Assembly: GCA_027067975.1 (NCBI GenBank)
Contig: JAMOUS010000200.1
Coordinates: forward strand, 1 to 33,488
Reading direction: 5' to 3'
DNA: 33,488 nucleotides
From: Bacteroidales bacterium
GTDB lineage: Bacteria; Bacteroidota; Bacteroidia; Bacteroidales; VadinHA17
Made by a program: the position numbers and the translations under genes. The notes beneath the pieces were generated by a model. It was not told the DNA's origin. It was given only the letters and a program-made list of their open reading frames with translations, and searched no databases. This document shows, in pieces, positions 16,998 through 24,336 of the stretch. How positions within the stretch are numbered: the first letter of the stretch is position 1; each line of letters begins with the position of its first letter.

Positions 16998-19643
16998 TCA
17001 GCGGGCGAAACGGTACGAGAACTTGATCAGGAAGATGTTATGGGGATAGAGGTCGGCCAGATCACCTAAATTGTCGCCCACGTGCATGGAGCCTTCCGGC
17101 GTGTAATCATCACGGTTTTGTGACCAGACCAGGTAAAGGTTGGACCCGGGGACGAACTCCCAACGCAACACCAGGTTCGATTTGAAGGAGATGAAGTTGA
17201 AGTCAGGGTTGAAGAAATAGTAATCGTCCACATCATCCCCGTTTTCATCGACAAGATAGATATGATTTTCCGGATCGTAGGAGATATAAGGTTCATTGAG
17301 GATGCTGAACCGGTCGGCAAACCGGTCGGCTTTCGGGTCGGTGATATATTTGAATTCACTGTACTTTCCGGAGGCGATGAAGGGCTGGCCCCAAAACTGG
17401 ATATTGAGGTTGGGGAGGATGCTGAAGTTCAGGCGGAGGGACATCTCCACCACCTGTTGTTCGATATGTCCGAAAAGGTAGCGGGGATCGTTGTCATAAG
17501 TTTTTCGCGAGACGTATTGGAGATCGTTTCTCCCTTTGGAGAATTCCGGAGTAAGAGAGACCTGAAAAGAGGGGACGGGGCGGTAGAAGATGCTGAGGGA
17601 ATAGTTCTGCATTCTTTTATAATGTTCGAATCCCCATTGTTGAACCGACCGGGCGGAGAAGGAGAGTTTTTTCCGGTCGTCGGTGCCGATGCGCAGGTGG
17701 ATCCCGGTGTTCCCGGGGAGTCGCATGGCGGGACCTCCCCGCAGCAGGGTGTTGGAGGTGGAGCGCCCTTCGCCGAACATGCCGGCCGAGAAGGTCCAGT
17801 AGTTCATGAACTGTGTGAAGAGGCTGGCACTGCCGCCGAAGCCCAGGAAGTTCAAGCCGAAATCCCAGCCCGTCCACTGATTGAAGTTGACACTGATCTT
17901 TCTGAAGATGGCCACGGGTTCCCAGATGCGATAGCCGATCCAGAGGGCAGGTCCCAGCATGTCGGTTTCCCGGACGAAACCGATGTCGTTAAGTTCGAGG
18001 CCGGGGGTTTTCCAGAGGAAGATGCCCAGGTATTGCCAATGTCCTCCCCCCACCTTTCCGAGGGTGAAGGTGCCGGCCGAGCCGTACAGTGAGGTGCGGG
18101 AGGAGTCGTAACGCAGATGGGTGGCGTCGGGGCGCTGATAGTAGTGGGTGGAGGAGCGTTGGGTCCGGATCATGGCGAGGGTGTCGCCATAAACGGCGCT
18201 ACAGACGGTCTTGAAAGTGACCTGGTAGTTGCGGTCGTTCCAGCTGTGGGAGAGGTCGAAGCCGCCGGTGTAGGCTGCCGAGCGGAGGTATTGCAGGTGA
18301 GTGCCGTCAAGGCGGCGGTTGACGGAGGTGAGGATGCCTCCCACAGTGGTGCGGCCGGCATTATAGTCTTTTTGTAATCGGACAACCGTGTAATTTGTGA
18401 GCGGCTCGACCGTTTCGAACGAACGCTTGCCCTCATGGTCGATCTCCGCTTTCTCGGCGGCAGTGACGCTCTCGAGGATGCCGATGGAGAGACCTTTTTC
18501 CGTTTTTCCCGAGATCTTGGCCGCTCCGAGGATGGTGGTTGCCTCGGGGAGATCGACATGATCCCCTTCCTGCAGGGAGGAAGGATATCCTTGCGGACGT
18601 CGGCCGATGCGCCGGGAATAGAAGACGTTCTCCGACGACATGTCGCCGTCGCCCATCATCAATTGATAATTGAAGATGTTTTTCCCTTCGACAAAGAAGG
18701 GTCGTTTCTCTTCATAGAAGGTCTCGTAGGCGGTGAGGTTGAGCTGGGAAGGGTCGGCTTCCACCTGTCCGAAGTCGGGGTTGACGGTGAAGTCCATGGT
18801 GATGTTGTTGGTCAGTCCGATCTTCCCGTCGACGCCGGCGTTGAACTTGTGTCCTTTCCCGGTGCGGAAGGGGTTGCCGGCCTCCGGCTCATAATGTTCG
18901 TAACGGGCCACACCGTAAGGGGCTATCTCCATTTGTTTTCTCGGTTTGATCTGGCGGATCCCGTGCATCTCACCAAAAAGGTGGACAAATCCGGGGGCGT
19001 CGTTGGGGATGAACTGCCAGAGGGAGAGTTCCTGTTTACGGTAGATGTAACGGGCGACCTCCAGCCCCCATACCTGTTCGTCGCTTTTGCTGAAACGCAT
19101 CTGGCTCAGGGGGATCCGCATCTCGGCATTCCAGCCGTCGGCGACAATACGGGTTTTGACGTACCAGATCGGATCCCATGTATCATCCTGGTTCATCCCG
19201 TCGTTCGACATTACATAGTCGGTCTTCACCCCGCCGGCGCTCACCATGAAGTTGAAAGCCGTGCGGTGGTCGAAATAGCTGTCGAGCAGGATCCCCACAA
19301 TGTCGCCGGCCATTTCCATGTTGTCCTTGGCCGTGAGACGGCGTTCGATACTGTCGGGAGCGGGATCGTAAGCCTTGATGGCAACATAAAGATTGTTGTT
19401 ATCGTACAAAACCTTGAATCTTGTCTGGAAGGTGGGTTCCCGGCCCTGATAAGGTTGTATCTGGACAAAATGGTTTTCCCATTTGCCCAGTTCCCAGGCA
19501 GGGTCATTGAATTTCCCGTCGATGACAGGAGGGGAGGTTGTCAGCTTTACGGCATGATGGATGCGTTTTTCTTTCGCTTGGGGGAAAAGAAATGCCGGTG
19601 TCCACAGCACCAGCAACAGGAACAACATCGATCGTTTCGTCAT
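16998..19643 (-). CDS. DUF5916-family outer-membrane protein with N-terminal CBM9-like domain
   Basis: An 881-residue exported protein with signal peptide residues 1-~22 (ending LFPQA). Residues ~35-230 resemble the CBM9-like sugar-binding beta-sandwich (PPVIDGKFNDPAWELGKW, then LYVAIKAYD and a WNAEMRIPLSQMRF strand). From ~residue 240 on it is DUF5916, with the family hallmark NPDFGQVEAD...LNLTAYETFYEEKRPFF at about 288-320, followed by a long stretch of beta strands typical of an outer-membrane barrel, ending in FSYRFAR. The family is widespread in Bacteroidota; its substrate is not known, though the CBM9-like part suggests a glycan or peptide ligand. It is upstream of and co-directional with the SiaC-family gene, which has its own promoter. 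Confidence 0.85.
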   Translation of the reverse strand: MTKRSMLFLLLVLWTPAFLFPQAKEKRIHHAVKLTTSPPVIDGKFNDPAWELGKWENHFVQIQPYQGREPTFQTRFKVLYDNNNLYVAIKAYDPAPDSIERRLTAKDNMEMAGDIVGILLDSYFDHRTAFNFMVSAGGVKTDYVMSNDGMNQDDTWDPIWYVKTRIVADGWNAEMRIPLSQMRFSKSDEQVWGLEVARYIYRKQELSLWQFIPNDAPGFVHLFGEMHGIRQIKPRKQMEIAPYGVARYEHYEPEAGNPFRTGKGHKFNAGVDGKIGLTNNITMDFTVNPDFGQVEADPSQLNLTAYETFYEEKRPFFVEGKNIFNYQLMMGDGDMSSENVFYSRRIGRRPQGYPSSLQEGDHVDLPEATTILGAAKISGKTEKGLSIGILESVTAAEKAEIDHEGKRSFETVEPLTNYTVVRLQKDYNAGRTTVGGILTSVNRRLDGTHLQYLRSAAYTGGFDLSHSWNDRNYQVTFKTVCSAVYGDTLAMIRTQRSSTHYYQRPDATHLRYDSSRTSLYGSAGTFTLGKVGGGHWQYLGIFLWKTPGLELNDIGFVRETDMLGPALWIGYRIWEPVAIFRKISVNFNQWTGWDFGLNFLGFGGSASLFTQFMNYWTFSAGMFGEGRSTSNTLLRGGPAMRLPGNTGIHLRIGTDDRKKLSFSARSVQQWGFEHYKRMQNYSLSIFYRPVPSFQVSLTPEFSKGRNDLQYVSRKTYDNDPRYLFGHIEQQVVEMSLRLNFSILPNLNIQFWGQPFIASGKYSEFKYITDPKADRFADRFSILNEPYISYDPENHIYLVDENGDDVDDYYFFNPDFNFISFKSNLVLRWEFVPGSNLYLVWSQNRDDYTPEGSMHVGDNLGDLADLYPHNIFLIKFSYRFAR

Positions 19644-19792
19644 ATTTCCAACCTTGATGATGTGTTATGAATAGCCTTCGCGATAAAGACGATCAAAGAG
19701 GCATTTTGTTGCAGGAGGAAAAACATGCACGGCAATTTTTTCAAGGGGGGATGGGAATGAAAAAGTTCACCGAAAGTGATCCTTCTTCCCGG

Positions 19793-19822
19793 TTGACATT
19801 CGATTCACTATTTTGTAACTTG
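19793..19822 (+). promoter_or_regulatory. Promoter of the surface-protein cluster
   Basis: A -33 TTG at 19793-19795 and a -7-like TAACTTG at 19816-19822 are separated by exactly 20 bases, the usual Bacteroidota spacing. It lies in the 253-base divergent gap between the DUF5916 gene and the first repeat-protein gene, about 75 bases before the ATG. I saw nothing else in this gap. Confidence 0.6.
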
Positions 19823-19896
19823 CTTACCGGAAATGATGCAACCGGAACCTCTTCGGGGCAGTCATAAATAGTGTTCATTAGAAAATCGTTGGAAAG

Positions 19897-22197
19897 ATGA
19901 AAAGGTTCATATTTTTTTCGGTCGTGTTTTTCTTCGTGTGGATCGTTACGGATGCACAGGGGCCGCAGGGGATCAATTATCAGGCGGTGGCCCGTGATCC
20001 GGAGGGTCATATCCTGGTCAATGCGGATATGGGTGTACGTCTGGGCATTCGCAAAGGCGCCCCCGACGGGGAGTTGCTCTGGCAGGAAGATCATGAAGTG
20101 ACAACCAATGCGCAAGGTCTGTTCACCGTGGTTTTGGGGCAAGGGCAGCGCAGTGGCGGTTTGTTGGATGCTTTTGAAGAGATCGACTGGTCGGCGGGGG
20201 ATCTTTTTCTGGAGACCTCGTTGGGGCTGACCGATGACGGGACGTTTGTCTCCCTGGGGGCATCGCCCGTGCTGGCGGTGCCGTATGCCTATTATGCCGG
20301 CAAGGTTGGAGCATTGCATACGCTGGTGGTTCAGGCACCCGAGGATCTTCCTTCGGATTCGGCGTTGTTTGTCGTACGCCGCGCCGACGGGCAGCCGGTG
20401 TTTGCCGTATATCCCGGCGGGGTGAGAGTGTATGTGGACACCACATCGTCCAAGGGGCCGCGGGGCGGATTTGCCATCGGCGGTTTCGGGATGACCAAAG
20501 GAGATCCTTATGAGATCTTCCGGGTCACGCCGGACAGTGTGCGTATCTATCTGAATGCCGGCCCGGCGAAAAAACTGCGCGGCGGTTTTGCCATCGGCGG
20601 CTATGGCGTTACCAAGGGCGGGGTGCAAGACATCCTGAGAGTGAGTGAAGACAGTGTCCGGATCTACATCAATGATCAGGGCAAAGGTCCCCGCGGCGGC
20701 TTTGCCATTGGCGGCTATGGGGTGACCAAAGGGGGGGCGAGAAATTTCTTCAATGTCTCCACCGAAGGCCCTGTAGAGGTGATCAACCCCAGTGAGCCGC
20801 GTATTGCCTGGTATCCCGACCGGGAAGCTTTCCTGGCCGGGCGGGTGCTGATCGAGAGCCCCGATAGTGTGGGAATGAATTCGGTTTCGATCGGATATGA
20901 GACCAAAGCCATCGGTGACTGGTCGACGGCGTGGGGTTACCGGACGGTGGCTGCCAGCGACTATTCCTTTGCCATCGGGAAGGCTTCACGTGCCGGCGGC
21001 ATCAATGCATTTGCCATCGGATATGGCTCGCAGGCGCAGACCGACGGTTCGTATGCTTTTGGGACGAAGGTGATGGCTTCGGGGCGTGGCAGTTTTGCCT
21101 TCGGGGCGCCGGGGGTGGACCAGGAAGGCAATCCCACGGGGGTGTTTACGGAGGCTGCGGGAGATTTCTCGTTTGCTTTTGGTCTGGGGGTGCAGAGCAA
21201 AGGGCTCGGCTCGCTGGCAATGGGGGCGAGCACCGTGGCGGAAGGCACCTTCTCCATTGCCCTGGGGCAAGGCAGCAAGGCCGGCGGTTTCGGCGCGGTA
21301 GCCCTCGGCAGCGGCAGCCAGAGCCTGGGTGACAACGCCCTGGCCGTAGGCAGTGGCAGCGTGGCTTCCCAATATGGCTCGGTCGCCATGGGAGAAGGAG
21401 CCCTGGCCCGGGGAAAGTTCGGCTTTGCACTGGGACATGGCCCCCAGGCCCTCGGAGATTACTCGGTGGCCCTCGGCGACCAGACCCTTGCCACCGGTAT
21501 CTTCTCAGTGGCCATGGGCAAAGGTTCGGTCGCTAATGGTGAACAATCCGTGGCTTTCGGAGGTACGGCCCAGGCGGATTATTCCCTCAGCTTAGGCGTG
21601 GGAACCGTGGCCAGTTCTTATGGCTCCCTGGTGCTGGGGAGATACAATTACGACCTTATCAGCCTCACCAACGAAGGGGTTTCTCCTACTACCTGGGTGG
21701 AAAATGATCCGATCCTGGTGGTGGGAAACGGCACCGACCAGGACAACCGCAGCAATGCAATGATCCTGTACAAGGACGGAACATTGAAGGTGAAAGACGT
21801 GCAAGAAAGTTCCGATGCCCGTTTGAAGACCGATGTCCGTCCTTTTACCGGTGCCCTGGCAAAGATCCGGACGATCCAGCCGGTCTATTTCCGTTTCAAG
21901 GATACGCGCACTTTCCCCGGTGGGACCCATATCGGTTTTCTGGCACAGGATGTGGAAAAGACCCTGCCGGAGCTGGTGCACCATGATGCAAAAGGATATC
22001 TTACGCTCCAGTATGCACACATGACGGCGGTTTTGTTGCAGGCGGTCAGGGAACAGCAGGAAGAGATCGAACGGCTGCAAAAAAAGGTACGTAAGTTGGA
22101 AACGGAAAAGAAAGATGAACTTGCCACTTTGCGGAAAGAGTTGGAAGAGTTGAGGTCGGTTTTGTATCAGGAAGGAAAAGTGGCAACGGAAGAATAG
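19897..22197 (+). CDS. Exported repeat protein with YadA-like head and C-terminal S74 intramolecular chaperone
   Basis: A 766-residue protein with a signal peptide (1-~20, ending TDAQ). Residues ~22-140 are the N-terminal domain common to Bacteroidota fibre-like proteins (GINYQAVARDPEG, then LAVPYAYYAGK). Residues ~180-285 contain three units of a GGFAIGG-G-TKG motif alternating with DSVRIY. Residues 328-584 are about 18 units of a 14-residue repeat of the form S-x-A-x-G-x-x-x-x-A-x-G, as in YadA/Hia trimeric heads. The C-terminus (~630-735) is a peptidase-S74 endosialidase-type chaperone with the predicted self-cleavage dyad S639 and K644 (SDARLK) and GFLAQDVEK, followed by a coiled coil. 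The protein is expected to trimerise and release the chaperone. It has no YadA membrane anchor and no T9SS tail, so its final location is unclear. Confidence 0.85.
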   Translation: MKRFIFFSVVFFFVWIVTDAQGPQGINYQAVARDPEGHILVNADMGVRLGIRKGAPDGELLWQEDHEVTTNAQGLFTVVLGQGQRSGGLLDAFEEIDWSAGDLFLETSLGLTDDGTFVSLGASPVLAVPYAYYAGKVGALHTLVVQAPEDLPSDSALFVVRRADGQPVFAVYPGGVRVYVDTTSSKGPRGGFAIGGFGMTKGDPYEIFRVTPDSVRIYLNAGPAKKLRGGFAIGGYGVTKGGVQDILRVSEDSVRIYINDQGKGPRGGFAIGGYGVTKGGARNFFNVSTEGPVEVINPSEPRIAWYPDREAFLAGRVLIESPDSVGMNSVSIGYETKAIGDWSTAWGYRTVAASDYSFAIGKASRAGGINAFAIGYGSQAQTDGSYAFGTKVMASGRGSFAFGAPGVDQEGNPTGVFTEAAGDFSFAFGLGVQSKGLGSLAMGASTVAEGTFSIALGQGSKAGGFGAVALGSGSQSLGDNALAVGSGSVASQYGSVAMGEGALARGKFGFALGHGPQALGDYSVALGDQTLATGIFSVAMGKGSVANGEQSVAFGGTAQADYSLSLGVGTVASSYGSLVLGRYNYDLISLTNEGVSPTTWVENDPILVVGNGTDQDNRSNAMILYKDGTLKVKDVQESSDARLKTDVRPFTGALAKIRTIQPVYFRFKDTRTFPGGTHIGFLAQDVEKTLPELVHHDAKGYLTLQYAHMTAVLLQAVREQQEEIERLQKKVRKLETEKKDELATLRKELEELRSVLYQEGKVATEE
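20878..21648 (+). repeat. 14-residue YadA-like head repeats (coding)
   Basis: About 18 consecutive units of roughly 42 bases encode S-[VIFL]-A-[ILMF]-G-x5-A-x-G motifs. One unit carries a 12-residue insertion (GVDQEGNPTGVF). The DNA copies are diverged, so this is an old array rather than a recently expanded one. Confidence 0.85.
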
Positions 22198-22242
22198 AAA
22201 GAGAGACCTCCGCGGATTCATTTGGGAGAATTCATCATGGAA

Positions 22243-22299
22243 ACGTACCCGTTGGTCAAATAACGGGTGGAGAAAGTATCTTTTGCGCAGCGGGTACGT
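22243..22299. repeat. 9-bp inverted repeat surrounding a putative promoter
   Basis: ACGTACCCG at 22243-22251 and its reverse complement CGGGTACGT at 22291-22299 are separated by 39 bases. Within the spacer, AACGGGT (22262-22268) can also pair with ACCCGTT (22247-22253). The predicted -33 and -7 elements of the next gene both lie between the arms. It may be a folded RNA leader, a weak terminator of the gene before, or a recombination site. Confidence 0.5.
22252..22285 (+). promoter_or_regulatory. Possible promoter of the second repeat-protein gene
   Basis: TTG at 22252-22254 and TATCTTTTG at 22277-22285 (TAnnTTTG with one extra base), 22 bases apart, in the 150-base gap before the ATG at 22348. 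The rest of the gap shows nothing but the inverted repeat. Confidence 0.4.
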
Positions 22300-22347
22300 A
22301 TTTTACGAGAAGAAGGAAATGTCGACCAACCAAAACCTCTATAAAAA

Positions 22348-24297
22348 ATGAAAATCTGGTTTGTTTCGTTCTTTTTCTTTTTGTTGGCATCGGTGCTGGG
22401 GGCACAGGTGCCGGAAGGTTTCCGCTATCAGGCGGTGGCCCGGGGCAGCGATGGTTCGCTGCTCAAAGAGAAAGACGTGAAAGTGCGCATTGCGATCCTC
22501 GAGGGGAGCATAAACGGAACGGTGGTTTGGGAGGAGGAGCATGCGGTGACGACGAACACGCTGGGAATCTTTTCCCTAACGATCGGTGATGCAACGGCGG
22601 TGCGGACAGGAGGAACGGTGGCCGCATTCAAGGATATCGATTGGATGGCCGGAGAACATTTTCTCCGGGTGTCGCTTGACCTGGAAGACGGGAATGGTTT
22701 TTCGGAGATGGGAACCACCCCTCTGTTGGCTGTGCCGTATGCTTTTCTGGCGCGGGATGTGGTCAACAAGGATGATGCCGATGCAGACAGCACCAATGAG
22801 ATCCAGGATCTGCATCTTGAAGGGAATGTACTCACCATCACCCGCAACGGTTCGGCCACGCAGATCGATCTTTCCCCTTATCTGGACAACCCCGGATGGA
22901 AAAAGACGGGGGATACCCTCAGTTATGCCGGGAGTGTAGGCGTGGGGACAGCCGAGGTGGAAGGCACCAAACTGGCCGTGCAGGGGGACGATGTAGCGAG
23001 TGAAAAGCCTCTGTTCGAAGTAAAGCGCAAGGACGGTCAGACGGTCTTTGCGGTGTATAACGATTCGATCCGGATGTATGTGAATGCGGGAAGCGGCAAA
23101 GGTCCCCGCGGAGGTTTCGCGATCGGCGGTTTCGGGATGACAAAAGGGACCCAGCCCCTCTTCTGGCTTTCGCCGGATAGTGCACGGATCTACCTGGATG
23201 AATCGTCGAAAGGTCCCCGGGGCGGTTTTGCCATCGGAGGATACGGGGTGATCAAGGCGCCGGTGAGCAACTTCCTGAACATTACTCCTGAGAATTATTT
23301 CATCGGTCATCAGAGCGGCGAGAAAAATACGTGGGGGAAGAACAACCTGTTCATCGGTTACCAGAGCGGTATGGAAAACACCACCGGTTACCGCAATGTT
23401 TTCCTGGGGTTTCAATCCGGTATGAACAATACCTCCGGCAACCGGAACATTTTTATCGGCGACCGGGCCGGCTCGAATAACACCACAGGGTACGGAAACC
23501 TTTTTTTCGGTGAGCATGCGGGTTATTCCAACAAGGATGGTTATCGCAATATGTTCATTGGGTTTAGAGCGGGATATGAAAATGTTTCGGGTCATGACAA
23601 CATGTTCATCGGGGATGTTTCGGGGTACAAGAACCGGACCGGCAGCGAGAACCTTTTCATAGGGCAGGGTGCCGGCTACAGCAATGAGACGGGCCGGATG
23701 AACGTATTCCTGGGGAATACTGCAGGTTCGAAACACAAAGATGGCAGCTGGAACATTTTTCTGGGTTTTTCGGCCGGTTACAGTGACACCAGTGGAATCG
23801 CCAATGTTTTGATCGGACATAGTGTCGCCGATAACCTTGGCGGAGGATATTACAATGTGATGGTGGGGTACTATGCCGGCGGAGCACTCACATTGGGCGG
23901 ATACAATACGACATTAGGGGGGATGAGCCTCTTCAAGTCGGATACCGCCTATAACAATGTGGCAGTGGGATATCAGGCCGGTTATCAGGCCGGTTCGGGC
24001 AATGTGATGGTCGGATACATGGCGGGTCATGAAAATACGGGGGATTACAACCTTTTCCTCGGATACAAGGCAGGATATAACGAGACGGGATCGAACAAAC
24101 TGGTCATTGCAGGAGGGGCGTCGGGAAGGCCGCTCATCACCGGAGATTTCCAAACAAAGCGGGTGAACATTCATGATGTGTTGCGGTTGGTTCCGCGTAG
24201 CCGCCCCGCTTCCCCACAGGAGGGAGAGATCTATGTAGATTCTACGAACCATCATATCTATTGTTATCTGAACGGCGCCTGGCGACAGCTTGACTGA
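22348..24297 (+). CDS. Exported repeat protein with 17-residue solenoid repeats and no S74 domain
   Basis: A 649-residue paralogue of its two neighbours. Signal peptide 1-~19 (VLGAQ) and the common N-terminal domain to ~140 (GFRYQAVARGSDG, LAVPYAFLA) are followed by a connector with NEIQDL and SPYLDNPGWK, and two GPRGGFAIGG-G units. Residues 316-584 hold about 14 units of a 17-residue repeat N-x-F-I-G-x-x-x-G-x-x-N-x-x-G-x-x. The C-terminus is a short segment ending IYCYLNGAWRQLD, similar in style to phage-tail and fibre ends, and the S74 chaperone found in both paralogues is absent. Residues ~206-267 are nearly identical to the next protein, pointing to recent tandem duplication or gene conversion. 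It is probably an extracellular fibre-like protein. The next gene follows after 39 bases, so both are likely co-transcribed. Confidence 0.8.
   Translation: MKIWFVSFFFFLLASVLGAQVPEGFRYQAVARGSDGSLLKEKDVKVRIAILEGSINGTVVWEEEHAVTTNTLGIFSLTIGDATAVRTGGTVAAFKDIDWMAGEHFLRVSLDLEDGNGFSEMGTTPLLAVPYAFLARDVVNKDDADADSTNEIQDLHLEGNVLTITRNGSATQIDLSPYLDNPGWKKTGDTLSYAGSVGVGTAEVEGTKLAVQGDDVASEKPLFEVKRKDGQTVFAVYNDSIRMYVNAGSGKGPRGGFAIGGFGMTKGTQPLFWLSPDSARIYLDESSKGPRGGFAIGGYGVIKAPVSNFLNITPENYFIGHQSGEKNTWGKNNLFIGYQSGMENTTGYRNVFLGFQSGMNNTSGNRNIFIGDRAGSNNTTGYGNLFFGEHAGYSNKDGYRNMFIGFRAGYENVSGHDNMFIGDVSGYKNRTGSENLFIGQGAGYSNETGRMNVFLGNTAGSKHKDGSWNIFLGFSAGYSDTSGIANVLIGHSVADNLGGGYYNVMVGYYAGGALTLGGYNTTLGGMSLFKSDTAYNNVAVGYQAGYQAGSGNVMVGYMAGHENTGDYNLFLGYKAGYNETGSNKLVIAGGASGRPLITGDFQTKRVNIHDVLRLVPRSRPASPQEGEIYVDSTNHHIYCYLNGAWRQLD
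22963..23148 (+). repeat. Near-identical duplicated block, copy 1 (partner 24949-25134)
   Basis: This 186-base stretch encodes the same protein segment as 24949-25134 with only a few residue changes (for example VAS/VTS and MTKG/MNKG), while flanking parts of the two genes are more diverged. It is a mark of tandem duplication or ongoing gene conversion. Confidence 0.8.
23293..24098 (+). repeat. 17-residue (51-bp) solenoid repeats of the second repeat protein
   Basis: About 14 units with the pattern N-x-F-I-G-x-x-[AS]-G-x-x-N-x-[TS]-G. Two units near 23890-24000 are irregular. The units are diverged at the DNA level. Confidence 0.85.
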
Positions 24298-24336
24298 CCG
24301 TAAAGAGTGATCATTTTTTAACCAAAACCATTATTT

